Shown here piece after piece: positions 15,618 to 22,862 of a DNA stretch of 64,000 nt (positions are counted from its first letter, which is position 1; every line of letters starts with the position of its first letter). The DNA lies in contig NZ_JAAGKO020000042.1 of the NCBI RefSeq assembly GCF_027947535.2, positions 16,053-80,052 of the forward strand. Direction: 5' to 3'. Made by a program: the position numbers and the translations under genes. The notes under the pieces were generated by a model. It had not been told where the DNA came from, did not search any database, and saw only the letters and a list, made by a program, of their open reading frames with translations. This DNA is from Streptantibioticus silvisoli. GTDB taxonomy: Bacteria; Actinomycetota; Actinomycetes; Streptomycetales; Streptomycetaceae.

Positions 15618-16976
15618 TCACCCCTCCTCCGCCACCCGTTCCAGAATCGCCACGCACTCAACATGATGCGTCATCGGGAAGAGGTCGAAGGCTCGCAGGG
15701 AGACCGGGCGGTAGCCCTCGGTGGCGAAGTAGGACAGGTCGCGGGCCAGGGCGGCCGGGTCGCAGGCCACGTAGGCGATCGCGCGGGGGGTGAGCGCCGC
15801 GAGCTGGTGGACGGTGGACTTGCCGGCGCCCACGCGGGGCGGGTCGAGGACGATGAGGTCGGCCTCGGTGATGCGGGTGCGCGGCAGCACGCGTTCGACC
15901 GTGCCGTGCTCGACGCGGACGCGGTCGAAGTCGGCCAGGTTGTGCCGGGCGTCCTCCACCGCGCGCTTGACCGACTCGATGCCCACCACCGCGCCGCGCT
16001 CCCCCACGCGTTCGGCGAGCGCGCCGGCGAACAGGCCGACGCCGCAGTACAGGTCGAGGGCCGTCTCGCCGCGCCGGGGGCGCAGTCCGTCCAGCACCGC
16101 GCGGGCCAGGATGTCGGCGGCCTGCGGATGCACCTGCCAGAAGCCGCCCGCACCGACCCGCCAGGTGCGCTGTACGGCCCGCTCGCGCACGAACCCGCGT
16201 CCGTGGACCTGGTGGACCCCGCCCTGCTCGTCGACCCGCAGGACCGACACCGGGCGGTCCAGCTCGACGAGGGGCAGCCGGCCGCCGGGGGCCGGGGTGA
16301 TGACCACCTGGCGGTCGGAGGAACCGGTCGCGGCGATCGCCTCGACGGTGGCGGTGGCCGGCCAGTCGCGGGACTCGACGCCGAGCTCGGTGATCTCCGG
16401 CGCCGCGATCATGCAGCGGTCGACCGGCTCGACCTCGTGGGAGCGGTGGCGGCGCAGCCCGGCGCGGCCGCCGGCGTCGACCGCGTAGGTCACCCGGGTC
16501 CGCCAGGCCGGCACCTCGCCCTTGGCCACCTTGTCGCCCGGCGCGGGCACCACCGTGCCGTCCCAGCCCGCCTCCTCGGGGGTCAGGCCGGCCAGCCGGG
16601 ACAGCTGCTCGGTGATGACGGCGACCTTCAGCCTCCGCTGCGCGCCGGGCGCCACGTGCTGGAAGTCGCAGCCGCCGCAGCGGCCGGGGCCGGCGTAAGG
16701 GCAGGGGGCCTCGACGCGGTCGGCGGAGGGGGTGAGCACCTCGACGGCGTCGGCGCGCAGGAAGCGTGACTCCTCGTCGCCCTCGGTGACCTCGGCGACG
16801 ACCCGCTCGCCGGGCAGCGCGTGCCGTACGAACAGCACCCGTCCGTCGTGCCGGGCGACGCAGTGGCCGCCGTGCGCCACCGGGCCGACCTCGACCTCGA
16901 AGCGTTCACCGACCAGGGAGGCGGCCGCCGACTCCGAACGGTCCTTCACGCGGTTCGTACGGATGCGATTGTTCAC
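15618..16976 (-). CDS. TrmA/RumA-type class I SAM-dependent RNA methyltransferase
   Basis: 452 residues. A TRAM-like N-terminal domain (FEVEVGPVAHGGHCVARHDG), a Cys cluster CPYAGPGRCGGCDF resembling the iron-sulfur site of RumA, the SAM-binding motif LDLYCGVGLFAGALA, LDPPRVGAGK, and the catalytic Cys in YVACDPAALARDL. Members make 5-methyluridine in rRNA or tRNA. The GTG at 16976 is taken as start, with GGAG about 10 bases upstream. Its last codons (FDLFPMTHHVECVAILE) are the segment duplicated at 12862-12933. It stands apart from the permease on its 3'-to-5' side by about 190 bases. Confidence 0.9.
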   Translation of the reverse strand: MNNRIRTNRVKDRSESAAASLVGERFEVEVGPVAHGGHCVARHDGRVLFVRHALPGERVVAEVTEGDEESRFLRADAVEVLTPSADRVEAPCPYAGPGRCGGCDFQHVAPGAQRRLKVAVITEQLSRLAGLTPEEAGWDGTVVPAPGDKVAKGEVPAWRTRVTYAVDAGGRAGLRRHRSHEVEPVDRCMIAAPEITELGVESRDWPATATVEAIAATGSSDRQVVITPAPGGRLPLVELDRPVSVLRVDEQGGVHQVHGRGFVRERAVQRTWRVGAGGFWQVHPQAADILARAVLDGLRPRRGETALDLYCGVGLFAGALAERVGERGAVVGIESVKRAVEDARHNLADFDRVRVEHGTVERVLPRTRITEADLIVLDPPRVGAGKSTVHQLAALTPRAIAYVACDPAALARDLSYFATEGYRPVSLRAFDLFPMTHHVECVAILERVAEEG

Positions 16977-17168
16977 GTCGGGCCAGGCTCCATCAGCGGG
17001 TGGTACGGGCGGCGGGGCAACAACGGCCCAGTCTACGGGCAGCTTCTCCCCCGCCGCGCCGCCGCCGATCCCCGCCGCTCCCCGGCTGTCCCGGCCGTCC
17101 GGACCGCCTCCGCCGCTCACCGCCGTCCGGACCGCCTCCGCCGCCCGGACCGCCCCGAACCTTCTCCG

Positions 17169-19226
17169 CTACTTGCCCTTGATCCGCTGCTTGGAGCCGC
17201 CCTGCCGGGGCGGGCGGATCTCACCGCGGCGCACCGAACCGGGGGCGTTCCAGTCGCGGGCCTTCTTGTAGCGGTCCTTCGCCACCTGGCTGGAGTCCAG
17301 CTGCCACGGCACCGAGGTGACGGTGACGCCGGACATGAACAGCAGGCGGCCCTTGAGACGCAGGGCGCTCTGGTTGTGCAGCAGGTGCTCGTACCAGCGG
17401 CCGACGACGTACTCGGGGATGAAGATGCTGATCACATCGCGCGGGCTGGAGCCGCGCAGGCCGCGGACGTACTCGATGATCGGCCGGGTGATCTCGCGGT
17501 AGGGCGAGTCCAGCACCTTCAGCGGCACGTCGATGCCGCGGCGTTCCCACTCGGCCTGCAGGACCTTGGTGTCGGCCGGGTCGACGTTGATGCTGAGCGC
17601 CTCCAGGCTGTCGGAGCGGAACAGCTTGGCGTACGACAGGGCGCGCAGGGTGGGCTTGTGGACCTTGGAGACCAGCACGATGGTGTGGACCCGGGAGGGC
17701 AGGACCGTTTCGTCGGGTGCCGCCTCGGCCGCCGACAGTTCGTCGGAGACCCGGTCGTAGTGCCGGCGGATGCCGGTCATCGTGGCGTAGAACACCACCA
17801 TGCCGAGCACCGCGACCCACGCGCCGTGGGTGAACTTGGTCAGCAGCACGACGATCAGCACGATGCCGGTGAAGAAGCCGCCGAAGGTGTTGATGACGCG
17901 CGAGCGCATCATGCGGCGGCGCTTGGCCGGATCGGTCTCGGTGCGCAGGTGCCGGTTCCAGTGCCGCACCATGCCGGTCTGGCTGAGGGTGAACGACACG
18001 AAGACGCCGACGATGTACAGCTGGATCAGCCGGGTGGAGTCGGCGCCGTAGATGTAGACCAGCACGCCGGCGAACAGCGCCAGCAGCACGATGCCGTTGG
18101 AGAACGCGAGGCGGTCGCCGCGGGTGTGCAGCTGCCGCGGCAGGAAGCGGTCCTGGGCGAGGATCGAGCCGAGGACCGGGAAGCCGTTGTAGGCGGTGTT
18201 GGCGGCCAGGAAGAGCACCAGGGCGGTGACGGCGGCCAGGAAGACGAACGGCGGCGAGCCCTTGCCGAAGACAGCGGCCGCCACCTGGGCGATGACCGGG
18301 TCCTGGGTGTAGCCGGTACCGACCGGCTTGCCGTGCAGCAGCAGGTCGGTGGCCGGGTTCTCGGCCATCTTGACCTTGGTGTTGAGCGCCAGCGCCACGA
18401 TGCCGCAGAACATGGTGACCGCCAGGCCGCCCATCAGGGCCAGCGTGGTGGCGGCGTTCTTCGACTTGGGCTTGCGGAAGGCCGGCACGCCGTTGCTGAT
18501 GGCCTCGACGCCGGTGAGCGCCGCACAGCCGGAGGAGAAGGCCCGCAGCAGCAGGAAGACCAGCGCGAAGCCGGACAGCCCGCTGTTCTCCGCGTGGACG
18601 GCGTAGTGCGCCGAGGGCGCGATCATCGTGTGTCCGGTGGTGAGCCGGAAGATGCCCCAGGCGATCATGCAGAACACGCCGGTGACGAACGCGTACGTGG
18701 GGATGGCGAAGATCGTGCCGGACTCGCGCACGCCGCGCAGGTTCATCACCGCCAGCAGCGCGATCATCAGCAGCCCGACGAGCACCTTGTTCTGCTCGAC
18801 GAACGGGATGGCCGAGCCGAGGTTCTCCACCCCGGAGGCCACCGACACCGCCACCGTCAGCACGTAGTCGACCAGCAGGGCGCTGGCGACCGTCAGGCCC
18901 GCCCGGGGTCCGAGGTTGGTGGTGGCCACCTCGTAGTCGCCGCCACCGGATGGATAGGCGTGCACGTTCTGCCGGTAGGAGGCGACGACGGTGAACATGA
19001 GCACGACCACCGCGACCGTGATCCACGGGCTGAAGTGGTAGGCGCCCGCGCCCGCCACCGACAGAACGAGGAGCACCTCCCCCGGGGCGTAGGCCACGGA
19101 GGAGAGTGGGTCGGAGGCGAAGACGGGCAGAGCGAGGCGCTTGGGGAGCAGCGTTTCCCCCAGTTTGTCGCTGCGCAGCGCCCGGCCGATGAGGATTCGC
19201 TTCGGCAGGTCGGTCAGATTCGGCAC
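17169..19226 (-). CDS. APC-family permease, KimA-like potassium importer
   Basis: 685 residues. About 12 membrane segments of the amino acid-polyamine-organocation superfamily (start FASDPLSSVAYAPGEVLLVL; SGGGDYEVATTNLGP) are followed by a large cytoplasmic C-terminal domain (from about residue 500: VHTIVLVSKVHKPTLRALSYA). This architecture and length match KimA (YdaO), a proton-coupled high-affinity K+ importer of Bacillus. The genes starting 138 bases away on the other strand encode two TrkA-type K+ regulators, which supports a K+ role over amino acid transport. The function is inferred from family and context. Confidence 0.85.
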   Translation of the reverse strand: MPNLTDLPKRILIGRALRSDKLGETLLPKRLALPVFASDPLSSVAYAPGEVLLVLSVAGAGAYHFSPWITVAVVVLMFTVVASYRQNVHAYPSGGGDYEVATTNLGPRAGLTVASALLVDYVLTVAVSVASGVENLGSAIPFVEQNKVLVGLLMIALLAVMNLRGVRESGTIFAIPTYAFVTGVFCMIAWGIFRLTTGHTMIAPSAHYAVHAENSGLSGFALVFLLLRAFSSGCAALTGVEAISNGVPAFRKPKSKNAATTLALMGGLAVTMFCGIVALALNTKVKMAENPATDLLLHGKPVGTGYTQDPVIAQVAAAVFGKGSPPFVFLAAVTALVLFLAANTAYNGFPVLGSILAQDRFLPRQLHTRGDRLAFSNGIVLLALFAGVLVYIYGADSTRLIQLYIVGVFVSFTLSQTGMVRHWNRHLRTETDPAKRRRMMRSRVINTFGGFFTGIVLIVVLLTKFTHGAWVAVLGMVVFYATMTGIRRHYDRVSDELSAAEAAPDETVLPSRVHTIVLVSKVHKPTLRALSYAKLFRSDSLEALSINVDPADTKVLQAEWERRGIDVPLKVLDSPYREITRPIIEYVRGLRGSSPRDVISIFIPEYVVGRWYEHLLHNQSALRLKGRLLFMSGVTVTSVPWQLDSSQVAKDRYKKARDWNAPGSVRRGEIRPPRQGGSKQRIKGK

Positions 19227-19363
19227 CCGGCGATGTTAAGGGTTCGTCAAGATAGGCGGCCACCCTGCACCCCCACTCCGGGTGCGCGTGTGTAGCTTTG
19301 GCGACGCGGTACGAGACTCTTCAGGTGAGTCCGGACGCGAGGACAACAGCCGGAAGGACAGGC

Positions 19364-20032
19364 GTGCACGTCGTAATCATGGGCTGCGGACGAGTGGGAT
19401 CGGCACTCGCGCAGACCCTCGAAGAGCGCGGTCATACGGTCGCGGTGGTCGACCAGGACCCGACGGCCTTCAGACGTCTGGGCTCCGGCTTCGCCGGACG
19501 CCGGGTGACCGGGGTCGGCTTCGACCAGGACACCCTGCGCGAGGCGGGCATCGAGGAGGCGGGGGCGTTCGCGGCTGTGAGCAGCGGCGACAACTCCAAC
19601 ATCATCGCCGCCCGGGTCGCGCGGGAGATGTTCAACGTCGAGCACGTGGCCGCCCGGATCTACGATCCGCGGCGTGCGGAGGTCTACCAGCGGCTGGGTA
19701 TTCCGACGGTGGCGACGGTGCGCTGGACCGCCGACCAGATGCTGCGGCGGCTGCTGCCGTCCGGTTCCGAGCCGCTGTGGCGCGACCCGAGCGGCGGGGT
19801 GCAGCTGGCCGAGGTGCCGGTCTCGGCCGCCTGGGTCGGGCAGCGGATCCGCAAGATCCAGGAGGAAACCGGTGTCCGTGTGGCGTTTCTCACCAGATTG
19901 GGCGAGGCGATGCTGCCAGGAACCGACACGGTCCTGCAGGAAGGCGACCTGGTCCACGTGATCATGCGCACCGGTGACGTGGACAAGGTCGAGGCGGCGT
20001 TCGCCCAGGGCCCGGAGGAGAGCCGGTCATGA
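19364..20032 (+). CDS. TrkA-family potassium channel/transporter regulatory protein
   Basis: 222 residues. An RCK_N Rossmann domain with the nucleotide-binding start VHVVIMGCGRVGSALA and conserved Asp (VVDQD) is followed by an RCK_C domain (about 140-215). Such proteins bind NAD(H), ATP or c-di-AMP and gate K+ uptake systems. GTG 19364 is chosen because AAGGA lies 6 bases before it and the Rossmann fold begins at once. It is divergent from the KimA-like permease and overlaps the second TrkA gene by 4 bases (ATGA). Confidence 0.9.
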   Translation: MHVVIMGCGRVGSALAQTLEERGHTVAVVDQDPTAFRRLGSGFAGRRVTGVGFDQDTLREAGIEEAGAFAAVSSGDNSNIIAARVAREMFNVEHVAARIYDPRRAEVYQRLGIPTVATVRWTADQMLRRLLPSGSEPLWRDPSGGVQLAEVPVSAAWVGQRIRKIQEETGVRVAFLTRLGEAMLPGTDTVLQEGDLVHVIMRTGDVDKVEAAFAQGPEESRS

Positions 20033-20751
20033 GGGTCGCGATCGCCGGAGCCGGCGCGGTGGGCCGTTCCATCGCCGGAGAACTGCTGGAGAACGGGCAC
20101 GAGGTTCTCCTCATCGACAAGAACCCCTCCTCCATCTCCGTCGAGCGGGTGCCGCAGGCCGAGTGGCTGCTGGCCGACGCCTGCGAGATCACCTCGCTGG
20201 ACGAGGCGGCGCTCCAGCGCTGCGACGTGGTCATCGCGGCCACCGGCGACGACAAGGTCAACCTCGTCGTGTCGCTGCTGGCCAAGACCGAGTACGGGGT
20301 GCCGCGGGTGGTCTCGCGGGTCAACAACCCGAAGAACGAGTGGCTGTTCAACGAGGCGTGGGGTGTCGATGTCGCGGTCTCCACGCCGCGGCTGATGTCG
20401 GCGCTGGTGGAGGAGGCGGTCAGCGTCGGCGACCTGGTGCGCCTGCTGCGCTTCAGCCAGGGCGACGCCAACCTGGTGGAGCTGACGCTGCCGCCGGACG
20501 CCGCGCTGGTGGGCACCCGGGTCGGCGACGTGCGCTGGCCGACGGACACCTCGCTGGTGACGATCATCCGCGGCCACCGGGTCGTGACCCCGGCCAAGGA
20601 CGACGTGCTGGAGGCGGGCGACGAGCTGCTCTTCGTGGCCGCGACCTCGCGCGAGGAGCAGCTGGAGGACCTGCTGTCGGTGCCGCGCGGCGAGGAGGCC
20701 GCCCAGGCCGTCTCCAGGGCCGACGGGGAGCCGGACGAGCCCCGCGACTGA
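20029..20751 (+). CDS. Second TrkA-family potassium uptake regulatory protein
   Basis: 240 residues. RCK_N with MRVAIAGAGAVGRSIAGEL and the acidic end of strand 2 (LLIDKNP), then RCK_C (about 145-222) and an acidic tail. It overlaps the first trkA gene by four bases, so the two are co-translated and probably form a heteromeric gating ring for the neighbouring permease. Its stop codon lies in the first copy of an exact 18-bp direct duplication (20743-20760, 20761-20778). Confidence 0.9.
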   Translation: MRVAIAGAGAVGRSIAGELLENGHEVLLIDKNPSSISVERVPQAEWLLADACEITSLDEAALQRCDVVIAATGDDKVNLVVSLLAKTEYGVPRVVSRVNNPKNEWLFNEAWGVDVAVSTPRLMSALVEEAVSVGDLVRLLRFSQGDANLVELTLPPDAALVGTRVGDVRWPTDTSLVTIIRGHRVVTPAKDDVLEAGDELLFVAATSREEQLEDLLSVPRGEEAAQAVSRADGEPDEPRD

Positions 20752-20782
20752 TCCGTGGCACGCGACTGATCCGTGGCACGCG

Positions 20783-20820
20783 AAGGGCCCGCCACCCCCG
20801 GCCGGGGGTGGCGGGCCCTT
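20783..20820. terminator. Bidirectional terminator between convergent genes
   Basis: A perfect 38-base palindrome: half-site AAGGGCCCGCCACCCCCGG followed directly by its complement, flanked by A and T residues. It lies between trkA (ends 20751) and the DUF3159 gene (ends 20844). Confidence 0.92.
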
Positions 20821-20843
20821 CACACGCGCTTGCCGCTGCCGGG

Positions 20844-21617
20844 TCAGGCGGCCGGGGCGTTCTCCTCGTCGCGCTCGGCGGCCTCGCGCTTGTCGCGCTC
20901 CTCCATCTCCGCGATCACGTCGATCGGCGGCGGCGCCTTGGCCAGGAAGATCCAGGTCAGGTAGACCGACAGCAGGAACGGCGGGATGCCGAGCGCCACC
21001 TTGACCCAGCCCAGCTGCGTGGCGTCGCCCCACCAGTACAGCGGGAAGAGGATCGCCGACTTGGCCAGCAGGATGACGCCCCACGCCCAGGTGGACTTGG
21101 TGTACGCCCTCATGCGCCCGGGGTTGCGGGTGCGCCACGACAGGTTCTCCCGCAGGATCGGGCCGAGCAGCACGCCGATCAACGGGAAGCGGGCGAGCGC
21201 GGAGACCACGTAGGCGACGGCCAGGCCCAGGGTGTAGAGCATGCCGGGCAGGTAGAAGTTCTTGGCGTTGCCCGACAGCACCGCGAAGAACGCGCCGAAG
21301 GCGATGCCGAAGACGCCGCTGAAGGCGTGCTTGAGGGTCTGCTTGCGCACCACGCGGGCGACCGCCAGCACCAGGCTGAGCGCCAGCGCGCTGATCGCGG
21401 AGACCAGGATGCTGCGGGTCGAGGTGAAGACGGCCACGAACACCAGGCCGGGCACGGTGGTGTCCACCATGCCCCACACGCCGCCGAACGCCTCCAGCAG
21501 CGCCTTGTCGGCCGCCGCCTTCGCCGCCGCGGCCTCCTCCTCGGTGCGCTCGGGGCCGGGGGGCGGGGCGCCTCCCGGGGTCGTCTCTTCATCGGTCCGC
21601 TGATTGGTGGGGGCCAC
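20844..21617 (-). CDS. DUF3159 integral membrane protein
   Basis: 257 residues. A charged Pro/Glu-rich N-terminus (1-40) is followed by about six hydrophobic segments (GLVFVAVF, ALALSLVLAVARVV, GIAFGAFFAVL, LYTLGLAVAYVVSALA, GVILLAKSAILFPLYW, PPFLLSVYLTWIFLA) and a charged tail. It belongs to the actinobacterial DUF3159 family of unknown function. It starts 3 bases after the stop of the OB-fold gene at 21621 and is co-transcribed with it. Confidence 0.88.
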   Translation of the reverse strand: MAPTNQRTDEETTPGGAPPPGPERTEEEAAAAKAAADKALLEAFGGVWGMVDTTVPGLVFVAVFTSTRSILVSAISALALSLVLAVARVVRKQTLKHAFSGVFGIAFGAFFAVLSGNAKNFYLPGMLYTLGLAVAYVVSALARFPLIGVLLGPILRENLSWRTRNPGRMRAYTKSTWAWGVILLAKSAILFPLYWWGDATQLGWVKVALGIPPFLLSVYLTWIFLAKAPPPIDVIAEMEERDKREAAERDEENAPAA

Positions 21618-21620
21618 CGG

Positions 21621-22019
21621 CTACTCCTGTCCGACGGGGCGCAGCTCGTACTTGGGGTTGAACAGCACCGGGCGGCCGCGGTTGAGCGCGATCCGGCCGG
21701 AGGCGATGATCTTGCGCCCGGGTTCTATACCCGCGATGCTGCGGCGGCCGAGCCACACCACGTCCAGCGGCGCGGAGCCGTCGAACAGCTCCGCCTCCAG
21801 CGCCGGCACCCCCGCGCGCGGGCGCAGGGTGACGGTGCGCAGTGTGCCGGTGACCGTGACCTGCTGGCGGTCGTGGCAGTCCTGGATACGGGTGCAGCCG
21901 ACCGCGGCCGCCTCCTGCCGCAGCTCCTCGGAGAGCAGGTCCTCCTGGGAGGAGGCGAGACGGTCGAGTATGCGGCGGATCCGGCCTGCCGGTTTGTCCG
22001 AACGGGTGGCACCACTCAT
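21621..22019 (-). CDS. OB-fold nucleic-acid-binding protein
   Basis: 132 residues. Residues about 50-128 (VTVTGTLRTVTLRPR, LEAELFDGSAPLDVVWLGRR, GRKIIASGRI) form an OB-fold of the RecG-like tRNA_anti type. An N-terminal helical stretch (RIRRILDRLASSQEDLLSEE) precedes it. The actual role is unknown; the pairing with DUF3159 is widely conserved in streptomycetes. It follows kdpE by 49 bases on the same strand. Confidence 0.85.
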   Translation of the reverse strand: MSGATRSDKPAGRIRRILDRLASSQEDLLSEELRQEAAAVGCTRIQDCHDRQQVTVTGTLRTVTLRPRAGVPALEAELFDGSAPLDVVWLGRRSIAGIEPGRKIIASGRIALNRGRPVLFNPKYELRPVGQE

Positions 22020-22068
22020 AGGGGGAAGCGTACCGGCCGGTCGCCGGATCGGTCCCGGTTGACGTCGG

Positions 22069-22785
22069 TTACCGCTCGAACCTGTACCCCATGCCCGGTT
22101 CGGTGACGAAGTGCCGGGGGTGGGCGGGGTCGGGTTCGAGCTTGCGGCGCAGCTGTGCCATGTAGACGCGCAGGTAGTTGCTCTCGGTGCCGTAGGCCGG
22201 TCCCCAGACCTCCTGGAGCAGCTGGCGCTGGCTGACCAGCCGGCCGGGGCTGCGGACCAGCACCTCCAGCAGGTGCCACTCGGTGGGGGTCAGCCGTACG
22301 TCGGCGCCGGAGCGGTGGACCTTCTTGGCGGCCAGGTCGACGGTGAACGAGCCGGTCTCCACCAGCACGCCCTCGCCGTCCTCACCGGTGGGCGCGGCCC
22401 GGCGCACCGCGGCGCGCAGCCGGGCCAGCAGTTCGTCCATGCCGAACGGCTTGGTGACGTAGTCGTCGGCGCCGGCGTCCAGCGCCTCGACCTTCTCGTC
22501 GGAGGCCTGCCGGGCCGACAGCACGATGATCGGCACCCGGGTCCAGCCGCGCAGCCCCTTGATGACGTCGGCACCGTCCATGTCGGGCAGCCCCAGGTCG
22601 AGCACGACGACGTCGGGGTGGCGGGCGGCGGCGAGCTGGAGGGCGGTGGCGCCGTCGGGGGCCGCGTCGACGTCGTAGTGGCGGGCGCGCAGGTTGATCA
22701 CCAGGGCGCGCACGATCTGCGGTTCGTCGTCGACGACCAGCACCCGGACCGGGTTCCTGGGCCGCTCGGCCGGGGGCTGCGCCAT
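22069..22785 (-). CDS. kdpE: KdpE-type response regulator
   Basis: 238 residues. The receiver domain has DDE, the phospho-Asp in VVLDLGLPD and the Lys in YVTKPFG. The C-terminal winged helix is of the OmpR/PhoB type (LTPTEWHLLEVLVRSPGRLV, TESNYLRVYMAQLRRKLEPD). The ALVINLRARHYDVDAAPDGATAL segment is KdpE-like. The ATG at 22785 has AAAGG 8 bases upstream; an upstream ATG at 22866 overlaps the kdpD stop and would add 27 non-conserved residues. It is expected to control K+ transport genes, though no kdpFABC lies in this window. Confidence 0.9.
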   Translation of the reverse strand: MAQPPAERPRNPVRVLVVDDEPQIVRALVINLRARHYDVDAAPDGATALQLAAARHPDVVVLDLGLPDMDGADVIKGLRGWTRVPIIVLSARQASDEKVEALDAGADDYVTKPFGMDELLARLRAAVRRAAPTGEDGEGVLVETGSFTVDLAAKKVHRSGADVRLTPTEWHLLEVLVRSPGRLVSQRQLLQEVWGPAYGTESNYLRVYMAQLRRKLEPDPAHPRHFVTEPGMGYRFER

Positions 22786-22862
22786 GGCGTCCGCCTTTCG
22801 TGCGGTGTCCTGCTGCGCGGGGGCGTTCCCCGGCCGTACGCGTACGGGGTGGGCGGCCGGGG

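Noticed and set aside
19227..19363. A c-di-AMP (ydaO-type) riboswitch upstream of the KimA-like gene
   Set aside because: The divergent spacer is only 137 bases and shows none of the expected pseudoknotted pairing; no support from sequence.
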